A DNA stretch of 64,000 nt from Hyphomicrobiales bacterium (GTDB lineage: Bacteria > Pseudomonadota > Alphaproteobacteria > Rhizobiales > Rhizobiaceae). Made by a program: the position numbers and the translations under genes. The notes beneath the pieces are model-generated. The model did not search any database and had not been told where the DNA came from. It was given only the letters and a program-made list of their open reading frames with translations. Shown here in pieces: positions 1-9,215 of the stretch; position 1 is the stretch's first letter; the number at the start of each line of letters is the position of its first letter. The stretch is taken from contig UCHV01000005.1 in the NCBI GenBank assembly GCA_900472395.1, positions 1 through 64,000 on the forward strand. The letters are read 5' to 3'.

Positions 1-735
1 GAAAGCGGCGACGCCAAGGTTCAGGCGGAAATGCTGGCCGGTTTCGGCCATGCCATGCTGCTCGGTCTGCTGCTTGTTCTGGTCGTGCTGATCCTGCTGT
101 TCAAGGATGTCATCCAGCCCTTCACCATCCTGTTCTCGTTGCCGCTGGCCATCGGCGGCGTGGCAGTGGCCCTGATCATCACCCGCAACTCGCTCTCCAT
201 GCCCGTCCTCATCGGCATTCTGATGCTGATGGGCATCGTCACCAAAAACGCCATCCTGCTGGTCGATTTCGCCATCGAGATGAAACACGCCGGCATGGCC
301 CGCGTCGAGGCCATGGTGGAAGCCGGCCGCAAACGTGCCCGCCCGATCATCATGACCTCGATTGCCATGTCCGCGGGCATGCTGCCCTCGGCGCTCGGCG
401 TCGGTGAAGGCGGCTCGTTCCGTGCGCCGATGGCGATTGCGGTGATCGGCGGCATCATCGTTTCCACCGTGCTTTCGCTGCTCGTCGTGCCGTCGTTCTT
501 CCTGATCATGGATGACCTGTCGCGATTGCTTGCCCGCATCTTCGGTCGCCTCGTCGGCAAAAAGGATGAGGAAGAACTGCCGATGTCGGAAGAAGAACTC
601 AGCAAGGCTTCCCGCGAACAGGCGGCCGGCATGGCGGACCTTGAAGAGCGCATCAGCCGCATCGAGCGTGAAAAGGCTGAGGACCGCTCGGCCCGTGGAA
701 ACGTACTGAGGCTGCCCCCGCTGGCTGCCGAATAG
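1..735 (+). CDS. RND efflux transporter, C-terminal part (cut by window edge)
   Basis: The reading frame is open from base 1, so this is the last 244 residues of an inner-membrane RND pump of the HAE1/AcrB class, which exports drugs or other hydrophobic compounds by proton antiport. Several hydrophobic helices are visible. The conserved TM segment GIVTKNAILLVDFAIE, followed by RPIIMTSIAMSAGMLPSALG and GGSFRAPMAIAVIGG, is typical of the second TM half of these proteins. The tail after the last helix is acidic and charged, about 60 residues, probably cytoplasmic coiled coil. The partner periplasmic adaptor is expected upstream, outside the window. The substrate cannot be told from this part. 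Confidence 0.9.
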   Translation, partial: ESGDAKVQAEMLAGFGHAMLLGLLLVLVVLILLFKDVIQPFTILFSLPLAIGGVAVALIITRNSLSMPVLIGILMLMGIVTKNAILLVDFAIEMKHAGMARVEAMVEAGRKRARPIIMTSIAMSAGMLPSALGVGEGGSFRAPMAIAVIGGIIVSTVLSLLVVPSFFLIMDDLSRLLARIFGRLVGKKDEEELPMSEEELSKASREQAAGMADLEERISRIEREKAEDRSARGNVLRLPPLAAE

Positions 736-879
736 GATCAACTGCGGTCAAACGACACAAGTCTGATTTTCCGGCAGGCACTTTGATGAACATCAAATTG
801 CCTGCCGCACCATCCGCTATCCTCCCAGCATCGAAAAACCGCCGGCCCTTTAGCCCCCGGCAAAGGAGGAACTGCAACG

Positions 880-1563
880 ATGAACAAACATGCCATCACC
901 GAAAGCGAACGCGGCCAGCTCCTGAGAACATCGCTTTTGTCCGGGCTGCAGGGGCGCTCCCTGCAGCGCATGCTTGACAGCGCGGTCGTTGAAGACCGCG
1001 AGGGCCGCTCCTCGGTGTTTCGCCAGGGCGAAAATGCCGATGCGTTCTACTGTGTGCTCAACGGCTATGTGCGCATGTTCCGGCTGAGTCGCGAGGGTCG
1101 CCACGCCGATGTGCGCATTTGCCAGCCCGGCGACGTTTTTGCCGAATGTATGATCTACGGCGGCGATGAATATACGTTCAACGCGCAGACAGCCGATACG
1201 GCGACGCTGGCCCGCTTCGATCTCGGCACCGTCCGCCGTCTGGCTGAAGAGGACAGCAACATCGCCCGCGCCGTGATGACCTGCCTCTCGCAACATCTCA
1301 TCGACACGATGCACTGCGTCGGCAGCGATCGTTTGAACACCGCGCCTCAACGTGTTGCCGACTACCTGCTGGAACGTTGCCCGCTCGACCGCGGCCCGGC
1401 CTCCGTGCAGCTGCCTTTCCAGAAAAACCTTCTGGCCGGTATGCTGGGTCTGGCACCGGAAGCGCTGTCGCGTGCCTTTTCAACACTTCGTCCGCGCGGC
1501 GTTACCGTTCGTGGCCGCATGATCCAGATCGGCGACGTTCAGGCTCTGCGCGAAGTCGTCTGA
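880..1563 (+). CDS. Crp/Fnr family transcriptional regulator
   Basis: A 227-residue cytoplasmic regulator. An N-terminal cyclic-nucleotide-binding-like fold (about residues 20-125, with GENADAFYCVLNGYVRMFRL) is followed by a dimer helix and a C-terminal winged helix (about 160-220, LLAGMLGLAPEALSRAFSTL as recognition unit). There is no N-terminal cysteine cluster, so it is not an oxygen-sensing Fnr/FnrN. It is closer to the Dnr/NnrR-like or unassigned branch. The start has a strong ribosome site (AAAGGAGG at about 865-872). It follows the RND gene by 144 bp and is convergent with the next gene, with only three bases between the stop codons. Its effector and targets are unknown. Confidence 0.88.
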   Translation: MNKHAITESERGQLLRTSLLSGLQGRSLQRMLDSAVVEDREGRSSVFRQGENADAFYCVLNGYVRMFRLSREGRHADVRICQPGDVFAECMIYGGDEYTFNAQTADTATLARFDLGTVRRLAEEDSNIARAVMTCLSQHLIDTMHCVGSDRLNTAPQRVADYLLERCPLDRGPASVQLPFQKNLLAGMLGLAPEALSRAFSTLRPRGVTVRGRMIQIGDVQALREVV

Positions 1564-1566
1564 GGC

Positions 1567-2220
1567 TCAATCGGCCAAATTGCGCTTGCGCCATGTGAAT
1601 GGCGCAATGCGGATACGTTGGCCGATATCGCCATCCCAACTCGCCTTGAGGCCGTGCTGCGCAAGCACGGCCATGGCTTCGCGCGCGATCACCGGCGCCA
1701 TCTGATCCGGATTTTCGAAAGCGCCGAAGGCGAGATAAAGCTCGCCAGAGGCAAGAGCGCCATCGACATCCTGGGAATGATAGAAAACCCAGCCCCGTGA
1801 GGATCGCCCTGCATCCTTGCGGGCGTGGTATTCGTCACCGGCATCGGAGCGCCCATCCGACTGGGTGTTGCCTGCGTAATGAAGGGCGATGATCTCCGCC
1901 TTGCGCAACTGTTCGAAGGCGGCTTCGAGATGGTCGACATCCGTCTCTTTGGGCCAGCTCTTTTCCTCGTCGCGTTTTTCCTCGAACAGGCCGGCAGTCT
2001 CTTGCCCTATCCACTGCCGGTCGGCATCGCTCAGTTCCGAGGGATCGAGATATTCCTCGACGATGATTTCCTCGACTTCCGCCCGTGTTTGGAAGCCGCT
2101 CCAGACGAGATTGCGAATGGCAAGGCCGGTTATGTGTCTGTCGATAGCCTCGAAAGCATGGGCGGGTTGCAAGGCTGAAACGGCAAGCAGGATACCAACC
2201 AGGATTGTGCGCAATGTCAT
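1567..2220 (-). CDS. Secreted DUF6891-like protein
   Basis: A 217-residue protein. I chose the ATG at 2220 because it opens a clean signal peptide (MTLRTILVGILLAVSALQPAHA), whereas an upstream extension would put charged residues before it. The mature part is acidic and has the pattern GWVFYHSQDVDGAL...ELYLAFGAFE, which I recall from DUF6891 proteins; that assignment is from memory. No catalytic motif is evident. It lies about 80 bp downstream of ureE on the same strand and may be co-transcribed with it. The family has no known function. Confidence 0.7.
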   Translation of the reverse strand: MTLRTILVGILLAVSALQPAHAFEAIDRHITGLAIRNLVWSGFQTRAEVEEIIVEEYLDPSELSDADRQWIGQETAGLFEEKRDEEKSWPKETDVDHLEAAFEQLRKAEIIALHYAGNTQSDGRSDAGDEYHARKDAGRSSRGWVFYHSQDVDGALASGELYLAFGAFENPDQMAPVIAREAMAVLAQHGLKASWDGDIGQRIRIAPFTWRKRNLAD

Positions 2221-2301
2221 GATGATCCGTAGAGTGGGGAGATCGCCAATTCCGCACGCACTTGGTGTTGCGTGCAGGTCAGCGACCGGCCTCACAACCT
2301 T

Positions 2302-2778
2302 TCAGTCATGATTGCAGCCGGGGCCGTGAACGTGGCCGTGATCATGACCATGCGAATGAGCGCCACGCGCCGGCTGAAACGGCTCTTCGACATCATAAAC
2401 CTTGGCGCCCAGCCCTTCCAGCATGCCGCGGATGACATGATCGCGCAGAATGAGAATGCGATCTTCCTCGATCTGGACCGAAAGATGACGGTTGCCGAGA
2501 TGCCAGGCGATTTCGACCAGATGCCGCGCATCGCGTGCGTTGATCTCATAAAGTTTTTCGGGCGCGGCATGTATCTCGATCGTGTCGCCATTGTCGAGGA
2601 TAAGGCGGTCGCCATGATGAAACATGACGGCTTCCTTGAGGTCGAGCATCACCATGCCGCCATTGGACAAATGCAGCAACTTGCGGCGCAGGTGGCGCAG
2701 ATCATGCGGCAGGCTGACGGTGTCTATCGGCGGATCGGTAACGACGCCGGCCGGACGATAATACTGGATATGCTCCAT
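2302..2778 (-). CDS. ureE: Urease accessory protein UreE (nickel chaperone), isolated copy
   Basis: A 158-residue UreE homologue, the metallochaperone that delivers nickel to apo-urease with UreDFG. The sequence shows the UreE core [20 protein letters not shown] and [12 protein letters not shown]. It ends in a histidine-rich nickel-binding tail ([18 protein letters not shown]). UreE is normally encoded with ureABC and ureFG. Here no urease structural or other accessory gene is visible on either side: upstream is a sugar catabolic operon and downstream a secreted DUF6891-like protein. It may serve a urease encoded elsewhere, or be a second copy used as a nickel or metal store. Confidence 0.9.
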   Translation of the reverse strand: MEHIQYYRPAGVVTDPPIDTVSLPHDLRHLRRKLLHLSNGGMVMLDLKEAVMFHHGDRLILDNGDTIEIHAAPEKLYEINARDARHLVEIAWHLGNRHLSVQIEEDRILILRDHVIRGMLEGLGAKVYDVEEPFQPARGAHSHGHDHGHVHGPGCNHD

Positions 2779-2917
2779 GGCTTTCCCACTCGATTACGGT
2801 TTTCCGCATCATTGCCAACCGCCGTGTCAAGCACAAGCCCGGCGTGAACACCATTTGCACAAAGCAGATCCACCCGGGAGGGGAACCGGGTGGATCTTGC
2901 GCGTCTACACCACTTTG

Positions 2918-4051
2918 TCAGCGCAACAGCGCCAGGGCCTCGTCTATACCGAGCGCTGCCGGCTGAGTGCAGGTCGTGGTGGTCGCGACGAAATTGCCCT
3001 CGGATCCGGATTTGAGGATGGAGGTCATCACATCGACGCCGTGCAGAGCGCGGTCGATAGAGCAACGCACATCGCGTCCCTCGATCAGCGCCATGGCCAT
3101 ATCGGCAAGGCCGGCCGTGCGATAATTGGCGCGCGGGCCGCTGGGGCTTTCCTGGTTGGCCTTGCTGAAGGGATGATCCCAATCCTTGAGCGGCTGGATA
3201 TCCTTATTCCGACCGCTCGCTTCCACCACACCGCCGAAGAAGTTCGGATCGGGCACATAGATCGAGCCTTCGGTGCCATAAAGTTCCATATTGGCATGGC
3301 GATGCGACCACACATCCCAGCTTGCCGACAGCGTGATCGTCGCGCCGCCACCGAACTCCAGCAAGGCATGGATATTGGTGGGTGTCTCGACCGGGATGCT
3401 CTGCCCTTTCAAAGGCTCGCTGGTAATCAGGCGGGTCGGATTGGCCATCGAGGTCAAAGCCGCCACCCGCTTGATCGGGCCGAGGAAGTTGATGAGGTTG
3501 GCGATGTAATACGGCCCGAGATCGAGGATCGGCCCGCCGCCGTTCAGGAAGAAGAAGCCCGGATTGGGATGCCACATCTCCATGCCGGGGCTCATCACAT
3601 GGCAGGTGCCCGACGTGATGCGTCCGACACCGCCTTCATCGATGAACTGCCGGGCAAGCTGATGCGCGCCGCCGAGAAAGGTATCGGGTGCGCAGCCGAC
3701 GGCAAGGCCCTTTGCCTTGGCCAGCGCCTGCAATTCCTTGCCTTCTTCCAGCGTGATCGTCAGCGGCTTTTCGGAGTAGACGTGTTTGCCGGCCTCGAGG
3801 ATCGCCTTCGACACGGTGAAATGTGCCGCCGGAATGGTGAGGTTCACGACCACATCGAGCTCGTCATTGGCGAGAAGCTCGGGGATGGTTTGTGCCTTCA
3901 CGCCGTATTCCTCGGCGCGAAGTTTTGCCGCTTCCGGATTGAGATCCGCGCAGGCAAGGATTTTCAAACCCTTGAAGAGCGGCGAAAGCGCAAAATAGGT
4001 GGTGGAAATGTTGCCGCATCCGATGATGCCGACGCCCAGTTCCTTCGACAT
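2918..4051 (-). CDS. Gfo/Idh/MocA family NAD(P)-dependent sugar oxidoreductase
   Basis: A 377-residue cytoplasmic dehydrogenase. The N-terminal Rossmann fold starts with GVGIIGCGNIS (residues 6-16). The family signature EKP is at 94-96, with Lys95 as the expected catalytic lysine, and the C-terminal GFO_IDH_MocA substrate domain follows. Members oxidise sugar or inositol hydroxyls, or give 3-keto sugars. It is the last gene of a sugar-import operon (binding protein, two permeases, ATPase, isomerase-like protein), 23 bp after the isomerase-like gene. It probably oxidises the imported sugar. Substrate unknown. Confidence 0.88.
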   Translation of the reverse strand: MSKELGVGIIGCGNISTTYFALSPLFKGLKILACADLNPEAAKLRAEEYGVKAQTIPELLANDELDVVVNLTIPAAHFTVSKAILEAGKHVYSEKPLTITLEEGKELQALAKAKGLAVGCAPDTFLGGAHQLARQFIDEGGVGRITSGTCHVMSPGMEMWHPNPGFFFLNGGGPILDLGPYYIANLINFLGPIKRVAALTSMANPTRLITSEPLKGQSIPVETPTNIHALLEFGGGATITLSASWDVWSHRHANMELYGTEGSIYVPDPNFFGGVVEASGRNKDIQPLKDWDHPFSKANQESPSGPRANYRTAGLADMAMALIEGRDVRCSIDRALHGVDVMTSILKSGSEGNFVATTTTCTQPAALGIDEALALLR

Positions 4052-4074
4052 GAGTAACTCCGCGTATCTTGAAA

Positions 4075-4836
4075 TCAGTAGGTGTTGAAAGAAGCGATGG
4101 AGCGCTTGGCAAGCCGCACGACGTCGTTCGGGTTGTCATGCTCCAGCACGAAATGTTTGGCCGGCGTTTTCTTGAGCGCAGCGATCAGATCCTTCCACGG
4201 TACAGTGCCGTCGCCGAGGTCGGCCCAGCCGTCCTGATCGGTGTTTTCGCCGGCCGGTGCGATGTCCTTGACGTGCACGGCGGAGATCTTCTTGCCGTAG
4301 CTTTCGATCCAGGCGAACGGATCGGCACCGCCGCGGATGACCCAGGCGATATCGGCTTCCCAGGAAAGATCGGGGCCACCGGCAAAAATCTGCTCCTGCG
4401 GCGTCGAACCATCCGGCAGCGCCTTGAATTCGAAATCGTGATTGTGCCAGCCGAAGGTGTAACCGGCATCCTGATAGCGTTTGCCGGCTTCTGCCAGACG
4501 CTTGCCAAAGGCGTACCAGCCTTCAGCGTCTGCCGGCCGCTGGTCTGCAGCAAGATGCGGGCAATAGATGCCGGAAATGCCGAGCGTCTTGGCGATCAGC
4601 AATGCCTGTGCCGGCTCCTTTTCCAGAAGATCCAGCCCGAAATGGCCGGTCGGCATTGTCAGGCCGTTGGCATCCAGTTCGGCACGAAAGGACTTGAGGG
4701 CCGCCTCATCGAGCGTGGCGTAGAGACCGCCATAACCCTCGACTTCCTTGTAGCCCTCGCTGGCCACGAGTTTGAGCGTATCGGAAAGCGGTGGAAAATT
4801 GCGAGCGCTGTAAAGCTGGAAACCGAAAGTCGTCAT
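4075..4836 (-). CDS. Sugar phosphate isomerase/epimerase family TIM-barrel protein
   Basis: A 253-residue xylose-isomerase-like TIM barrel. Likely metal ligands and active-site residues are His131/His133 (GWHNHDFEF), Glu160/Asp162, His188 (AVHVKD) and Glu232 (LEHDNP). The start at 4836 is set by a strong AAGGAGG upstream of ATG. The family contains isomerases, 3-epimerases and enzymes acting on 3-keto glycosides. Pairing with the neighbouring Gfo/Idh/MocA dehydrogenase suggests a two-step oxidation then isomerisation or cleavage of the imported sugar; this is inference. Confidence 0.85.
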   Translation of the reverse strand: MTTFGFQLYSARNFPPLSDTLKLVASEGYKEVEGYGGLYATLDEAALKSFRAELDANGLTMPTGHFGLDLLEKEPAQALLIAKTLGISGIYCPHLAADQRPADAEGWYAFGKRLAEAGKRYQDAGYTFGWHNHDFEFKALPDGSTPQEQIFAGGPDLSWEADIAWVIRGGADPFAWIESYGKKISAVHVKDIAPAGENTDQDGWADLGDGTVPWKDLIAALKKTPAKHFVLEHDNPNDVVRLAKRSIASFNTY

Positions 4837-4891
4837 GTCATCCTCCTTGAAATGAAAAATCTGCCTGATCGGCGTCAGGCCAAGCGGATCG

Positions 4892-6010
4892 TCAAATCCG
4901 CTCCTCCGTACCGGCATCGAAAAGCGATGCCATGGTCATGTCGAAACCGAGCCGCACCTGCGCACCGATGGCGTAACGCCGCGCGCCGCCAACACGCACC
5001 GAGATCGTGTGACCGGCCAGTTTCAGCCAGATGAGATTGTCGGCGCCCATCGGTTCTTCGATATCAACCACCGCCTCATGCGCCTCCTCGCCGGCAAGAT
5101 CGCCATCGACCTTGATATGTTCGGGCCGCACGCCGAGCACGACCTTGCGACCGGCCTCGAGCATTTCCGAGGTGTCGTAACCCTCGAGCGAAAAGCTGAC
5201 ATTGTTGGTGCGGAAAACGGTACGTCCGCCCTCCTCCACCAGTTCGCCGTGCAGAAAATTCATGGACGGCGAGCCGATAAAACCGGCGACAAACAGGTTG
5301 TTCGGGCGGTTATAGATGGTGATCGGATCTGCCAGCTGCTGGATGACGCCTGATTTCATGATGGCGATACGATCCGCCAGCGTCAGCGCTTCGATCTGGT
5401 CGTGGGTGACGTAGATCATCGTGTTTTTCAGTTGCTGGTGCAGTCGCTTGATCTCGACACGCAGTTCGGACCGCAGCTTGGCATCGAGGTTGGAAAGCGG
5501 CTCGTCGAACAGGAAGACATCGACATCGCGCACAAGAGCGCGCCCGATTGCCACACGCTGCCTCTGGCCACCGGACAAGGCCGCCGGCTTGCGCTGCAAC
5601 AGCGGCTCGATCTGCAAAATCTCGGCGGCGCGGGCAATGCGCTTGGCGATCTCGTCCTTCGCCATGCCGGCAACCTTCAGGCCGAAGGAGAGATTTCCTT
5701 CGACCGTCATCTGCGGGTAAAGCGCATAGGACTGGAACACCATGCCGATGCCGCGATCCTTCGGCTCTTCCCAGGTGACGTTCTTGTCCTTGATGAAAAT
5801 CTGCCCCTCGGTCGGCTCCAAGAGACCGGCAATGCAGTTGAGCAGTGTCGATTTTCCGCAACCGGACGAACCGAGCAACACGAGAAACTCGCCGTCATGG
5901 ATATCGAGATTGAGGTTTCCGAGAACCGTCAGCGCACCGAAGGACAAGGTCAGGTCACGCACGGAAACGCTATGATTGGCCTTGGAAAATTGCATGGGAA
6001 CTACGTTCAT
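4892..6010 (-). CDS. Sugar ABC transporter ATP-binding protein (UgpC/MalK type)
   Basis: A 372-residue ATPase of a CUT1 carbohydrate importer. It shows Walker A GSSGCGKST (47-55), the signature LSGGQ (145-149), Walker B VFLFDEP (165-171) and a C-terminal TOBE/OB regulatory domain with GVRPEHIKV. Two in-frame ATGs exist. The one at 6019 overlaps the permease stop (ATGA) with no room for a ribosome site. The one at 6010 has AAGGGA eight bases upstream and is preferred. It energises the two permeases encoded just upstream. Confidence 0.93.
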   Translation of the reverse strand: MNVVPMQFSKANHSVSVRDLTLSFGALTVLGNLNLDIHDGEFLVLLGSSGCGKSTLLNCIAGLLEPTEGQIFIKDKNVTWEEPKDRGIGMVFQSYALYPQMTVEGNLSFGLKVAGMAKDEIAKRIARAAEILQIEPLLQRKPAALSGGQRQRVAIGRALVRDVDVFLFDEPLSNLDAKLRSELRVEIKRLHQQLKNTMIYVTHDQIEALTLADRIAIMKSGVIQQLADPITIYNRPNNLFVAGFIGSPSMNFLHGELVEEGGRTVFRTNNVSFSLEGYDTSEMLEAGRKVVLGVRPEHIKVDGDLAGEEAHEAVVDIEEPMGADNLIWLKLAGHTISVRVGGARRYAIGAQVRLGFDMTMASLFDAGTEERI

Positions 6011-6015
6011 GGAGG

Positions 6016-6981
6016 TCATCCCTTCACTGCGCCGGCGGCGATGCCACGGACGAAAAGGCGGCCGGATACGAAATAGACGATGAGCGGAACGGCACCGGTC
6101 AGCAGCGTTGCTGCCATGTTGACGTTGTATTCCTTCACGCCCTGCACGGAGTTGACGATGTTGTTGAGCTGCACCGTCATCGGATAGGTGTCGGGCCTCG
6201 TGAATACGACGCCGAACAGAAAGTCGTTCCAGATGCCGGTGACCTGCAGGATCATCGCCACCACGAAAATCGGCAGTGACATCGGCAACATGATCCGCCC
6301 GTAGATCTGCCAGAACCCGGCACCGTCGATACGCGCCGCCTTGAACAGTTCTTCCGGCAGCGAGGCAAAATAGTTACGGAAGAGCAGCGTCAGGATCGGC
6401 ATGCCAAAAATCGTGTGGACGATGATCAGCCCGGTCAGCGTGCCGTAAATACCCATCTCCCGAAGGATGATGACGATCGGATAGATCATCACCTGATAGG
6501 GAATGAAGGCGCCGATGATGAGGATCGAGAAGAACAGTTCCGAGCCCTTGAAGCGCCAGTTGGCCAGCGAATAACCGGAAACCGAAGCGACAAGGATCGA
6601 CACGATGACGGACGGGACCATGATCTGCACGGAGTTCCAGAAACCACGTGAAAGACCGTCGCAGTTAAGGCCGGTGCAGGCTTGCGCCCACGCCTTCACC
6701 CAGGGTTCGAAGGTGATTTCCACCGGCGGCGAAAAAATGTTGCCGAGGCGGATTTCCGGCATGCCTTTCAGCGAGGTCACAACCATCACATAAAGTGGCA
6801 GCAGGTAATAGAGCGCGGCCAGGCCGAGAATGCCGTAGAGCATGATGTTGCGACGCGACAGCACACGTTTTGGCTTTCTGCCACGGGGGCCGGGCGCCAG
6901 AGTGGGTCTGACGGCATCGGAGCCGACAGCGGCGGTGTTGAGAGTGGAAACGTCAGCCACGCTTGCGCCCTCCAAATTCAA
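6016..6981 (-). CDS. Sugar ABC transporter permease (MalG type)
   Basis: A 321-residue inner-membrane permease with six predicted TM helices after a cytoplasmic N-terminal stretch (about 40 residues, ending in the basic GRKPKRVLSRR). The cytoplasmic EAA loop is seen as EELFKAARIDGAGFWQIYGRIMLPM. It forms the channel with the preceding MalF-type permease. Its start overlaps the end of that gene by 29 bp, and its stop is almost fused to the ATPase gene, so translation is probably coupled. Confidence 0.92.
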   Translation of the reverse strand: MNLEGASVADVSTLNTAAVGSDAVRPTLAPGPRGRKPKRVLSRRNIMLYGILGLAALYYLLPLYVMVVTSLKGMPEIRLGNIFSPPVEITFEPWVKAWAQACTGLNCDGLSRGFWNSVQIMVPSVIVSILVASVSGYSLANWRFKGSELFFSILIIGAFIPYQVMIYPIVIILREMGIYGTLTGLIIVHTIFGMPILTLLFRNYFASLPEELFKAARIDGAGFWQIYGRIMLPMSLPIFVVAMILQVTGIWNDFLFGVVFTRPDTYPMTVQLNNIVNSVQGVKEYNVNMAATLLTGAVPLIVYFVSGRLFVRGIAAGAVKG

Positions 6982-7855
6982 GATAAGCCCAGGGAATGAT
7001 GATGATGGCGACAGTGAGCAGCATCATCGTGGAAGCGGCAAAACCCTGCCCCAGGTTCTGCGCCTGGAACATGTAGTCGTAGACGTATTTCGCCGGCACT
7101 TCGGAAGCATTGCCCGGCCCGCCGGAAGTCTGCGCCACGACGAGATCGTAAAGCTTGACGATGCCGGCACCGATGATGACCAGCGTGGTGACGAAGACCG
7201 GCCGCATCATGGGGATGACGATGAAGATGTATGTCCGCCACATGGGAATTCCGTCCACACGGGCAGCCTTCCAGATATCCTCGTCGATGCCGCGAAGTCC
7301 GGCCAGCATCAGGCACATCACAAGCCCGGTGCCCTGCCAGAGGCCGGCAATCAGGATGCCATAGATGACGATGTCCGCATCGTAGATCGGGTTGAAATCG
7401 AAGCTTTCCCAGCCAAGCGACCGCACGATGCCCTGAATGCCGAAATCCGGATTGAGGATCCATTGCCAGACAAGGCCGGTTACGATGAAGGACAGCGCGA
7501 AGGGATACAGAAAAATGGTGCGGAAGACGTTTTCAAAGCGGATCTTCTGATCCATCAGCGCAGCCAGCACAAAGCCGACCACCAGCGAAAAGATCAGCGA
7601 CAGGATGCCGTAAATCGCCAGGTTCTGGATCGAGATGATCCAGCGGGACGAGGCCCAGAGCCGTTCATACTGGTCGAAACCGACAAAATTGGTACGCGGC
7701 AGAAGCCGGGAGTTGGTAAAGGAATAAACGACTGTCCAGATGGAGCCACCCAGGAAAATCACCAGGGCGACAAAGATCATCGGGATGGAGGCAATCTTCG
7801 AATTGAGATTGCGGAAAAGCTGATTGGGTCGGGCAGATGGGGTGGATTGAGCCAT
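6953..7855 (-). CDS. Sugar ABC transporter permease (MalF type)
   Basis: A 300-residue inner-membrane protein with six TM helices. The EAA-loop motif is DEDIWKAARVDGIPMWRTYIFIVIPMMRP. The start at 7855 has GAGGAAG upstream; a longer frame would add an unlikely arginine-rich leader. It follows the binding-protein gene by 97 bp, consistent with a highly expressed binding protein and lower downstream expression in one operon. Confidence 0.92.
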   Translation of the reverse strand: MAQSTPSARPNQLFRNLNSKIASIPMIFVALVIFLGGSIWTVVYSFTNSRLLPRTNFVGFDQYERLWASSRWIISIQNLAIYGILSLIFSLVVGFVLAALMDQKIRFENVFRTIFLYPFALSFIVTGLVWQWILNPDFGIQGIVRSLGWESFDFNPIYDADIVIYGILIAGLWQGTGLVMCLMLAGLRGIDEDIWKAARVDGIPMWRTYIFIVIPMMRPVFVTTLVIIGAGIVKLYDLVVAQTSGGPGNASEVPAKYVYDYMFQAQNLGQGFAASTMMLLTVAIIIIPWAYLEFGGRKRG

Positions 7856-7952
7856 ATGTCTTCCTCGATCGGCCGGCAGCCGCAAGGGCGCGGTTTTCCG
7901 TCCGGCCCCGTGCGATAGCGGGGCCGGTCAGTTTGAGCGATGAGAGCGGTTA

Positions 7953-9185
7953 TCAGTCCGCCGAGCCGATGATCTCGGCAAACCGCTCCTGGGCGGCTTC
8001 CGGCGTCATCGAAGCCTTCGCGAAGAATTCGGACATCAGGTCCTCCTTCTGCTTCATGCTGTCGGTGGATAGAAGCTGATCGACGCTGGTGGCGGTGCCA
8101 CCCTTGGCGATGATGTCGATACCCTTCTTCATGCAGTCGTTGGCGGCAGCCATGTCGATATCGCTGCGGATCGGCACGGAACCCTTTTTCAGGTTGAATG
8201 CCACCTGCACCTTCGGATCGACGATGGTTTCAGCCAGAGCTTCCTGTGCCTTGGCTTTCGCCTCGTCCTTGAGCAACGGGAAGTAGATGGCGTCGCCGCC
8301 GGTGGTCAGCACTTCGTTGAGGCCGAGCCCCGCAAGGCAGCTATATTCTTTGCCGGCAGTCTGACCTGCCTGCTGGAATTCGCCCTGTGCCCAGTCACCC
8401 ATGATCTGGCCGCCGGCCTTGCCGGTGATGACGAGATTGGTGGCCTGGTTCCAGTCCTGCACGTTGTTGCCGCGGGCAAGCTCACGCGCCTGCACGGCCG
8501 CTGCAAAGACCTTGGCCATTTCAGGCCCGGCAGCCGCCTCTTCGTCCTTGTCCTTGTAGACCTTTTCGTAAAGTTCCTTGCCACCCACGGTGATCACCAG
8601 CGTGTCGAACAGGCCGTTGACCTGGAAGGCCTGGCTGCCGATGGCGAGGGGCTGAATTCCGGCTTCCCGCAGTTTCGGGCCAGCAGCGACGAACTCGTTC
8701 CAGTCTTTCGGTGCAGGAACACCGGCCTTTTCGAAGGCGGCATTGGAAACCCAAAGCCACTGCCAGGAGTGAATGTTGACGGGCGCGCAATAGATCTTGC
8801 CCTCATAGGTGCAGCTGTCGAGCAGGCTCGCCGGCTTAATCACCTCTTTCCACTTGCCCTTTTCCGCCACCTCGGTGAGGTCGCGCATCAGGCCGGATTG
8901 CACCAGCTCCTCGGCCTGACGGCCGTGGTTGAACTGGGTCGCGCCCATCGGGTCACCGCCGGTGATGCGGCTGATCATGATCGGACGCGCCGTGCTGCCG
9001 GAACCGGCAATGGCGCCATCCACCCACTTGTTTCCTGTCGCGTTGAAAGCGTTGGCCAATTCCTTCACGGCAGCAGCTTCGCCACCCGACGTCCACCAAT
9101 GCGTGACTTCAAGATCGGCGGCCTGCACGATACAGGGCAGTGCCACCGTGGCAGCCATGACAGCTGCAAAAGAACGAATACGCAT
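7953..9185 (-). CDS. Sugar ABC transporter substrate-binding protein
   Basis: A 410-residue periplasmic binding protein of the family-1 extracellular solute-binding class. The signal peptide is residues 1-22 (cleavage after VQA). The mature protein starts DLEVTHWWTSGGE, a hallmark of glucose/alpha-glucoside-type CUT1 binding proteins. It is the first gene of the operon and carries a LacI-type operator just upstream of its start (9200-9215). Four cysteines are seen in the mature part, which may form disulfides. The sugar bound cannot be named from sequence. Confidence 0.92.
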   Translation of the reverse strand: MRIRSFAAVMAATVALPCIVQAADLEVTHWWTSGGEAAAVKELANAFNATGNKWVDGAIAGSGSTARPIMISRITGGDPMGATQFNHGRQAEELVQSGLMRDLTEVAEKGKWKEVIKPASLLDSCTYEGKIYCAPVNIHSWQWLWVSNAAFEKAGVPAPKDWNEFVAAGPKLREAGIQPLAIGSQAFQVNGLFDTLVITVGGKELYEKVYKDKDEEAAAGPEMAKVFAAAVQARELARGNNVQDWNQATNLVITGKAGGQIMGDWAQGEFQQAGQTAGKEYSCLAGLGLNEVLTTGGDAIYFPLLKDEAKAKAQEALAETIVDPKVQVAFNLKKGSVPIRSDIDMAAANDCMKKGIDIIAKGGTATSVDQLLSTDSMKQKEDLMSEFFAKASMTPEAAQERFAEIIGSAD

Positions 9186-9199
9186 GAGTCTCCTCCCTC

Positions 9200-9215
9200 A
9201 CTGAAACGTTGCAGT
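9200..9215. promoter_or_regulatory. LacI-family operator before the sugar-importer operon
   Basis: The 16-bp imperfect palindrome ACTGAAACGTTGCAGT lies only 15 bp upstream of the binding-protein start codon. Its half-sites ACTGAAAC and ACTGCAAC match those of the second site at 9464-9479 except at one position. The central CG dyad is typical of LacI-family operators. Binding here would block transcription or early elongation of the operon. Confidence 0.75.

Noticed and set aside
2777..4057. A 426-codon plus-strand frame opposite the Gfo/Idh/MocA gene
   Set aside because: Shadow of the dehydrogenase gene; Arg/His/Gly-rich with no pattern.
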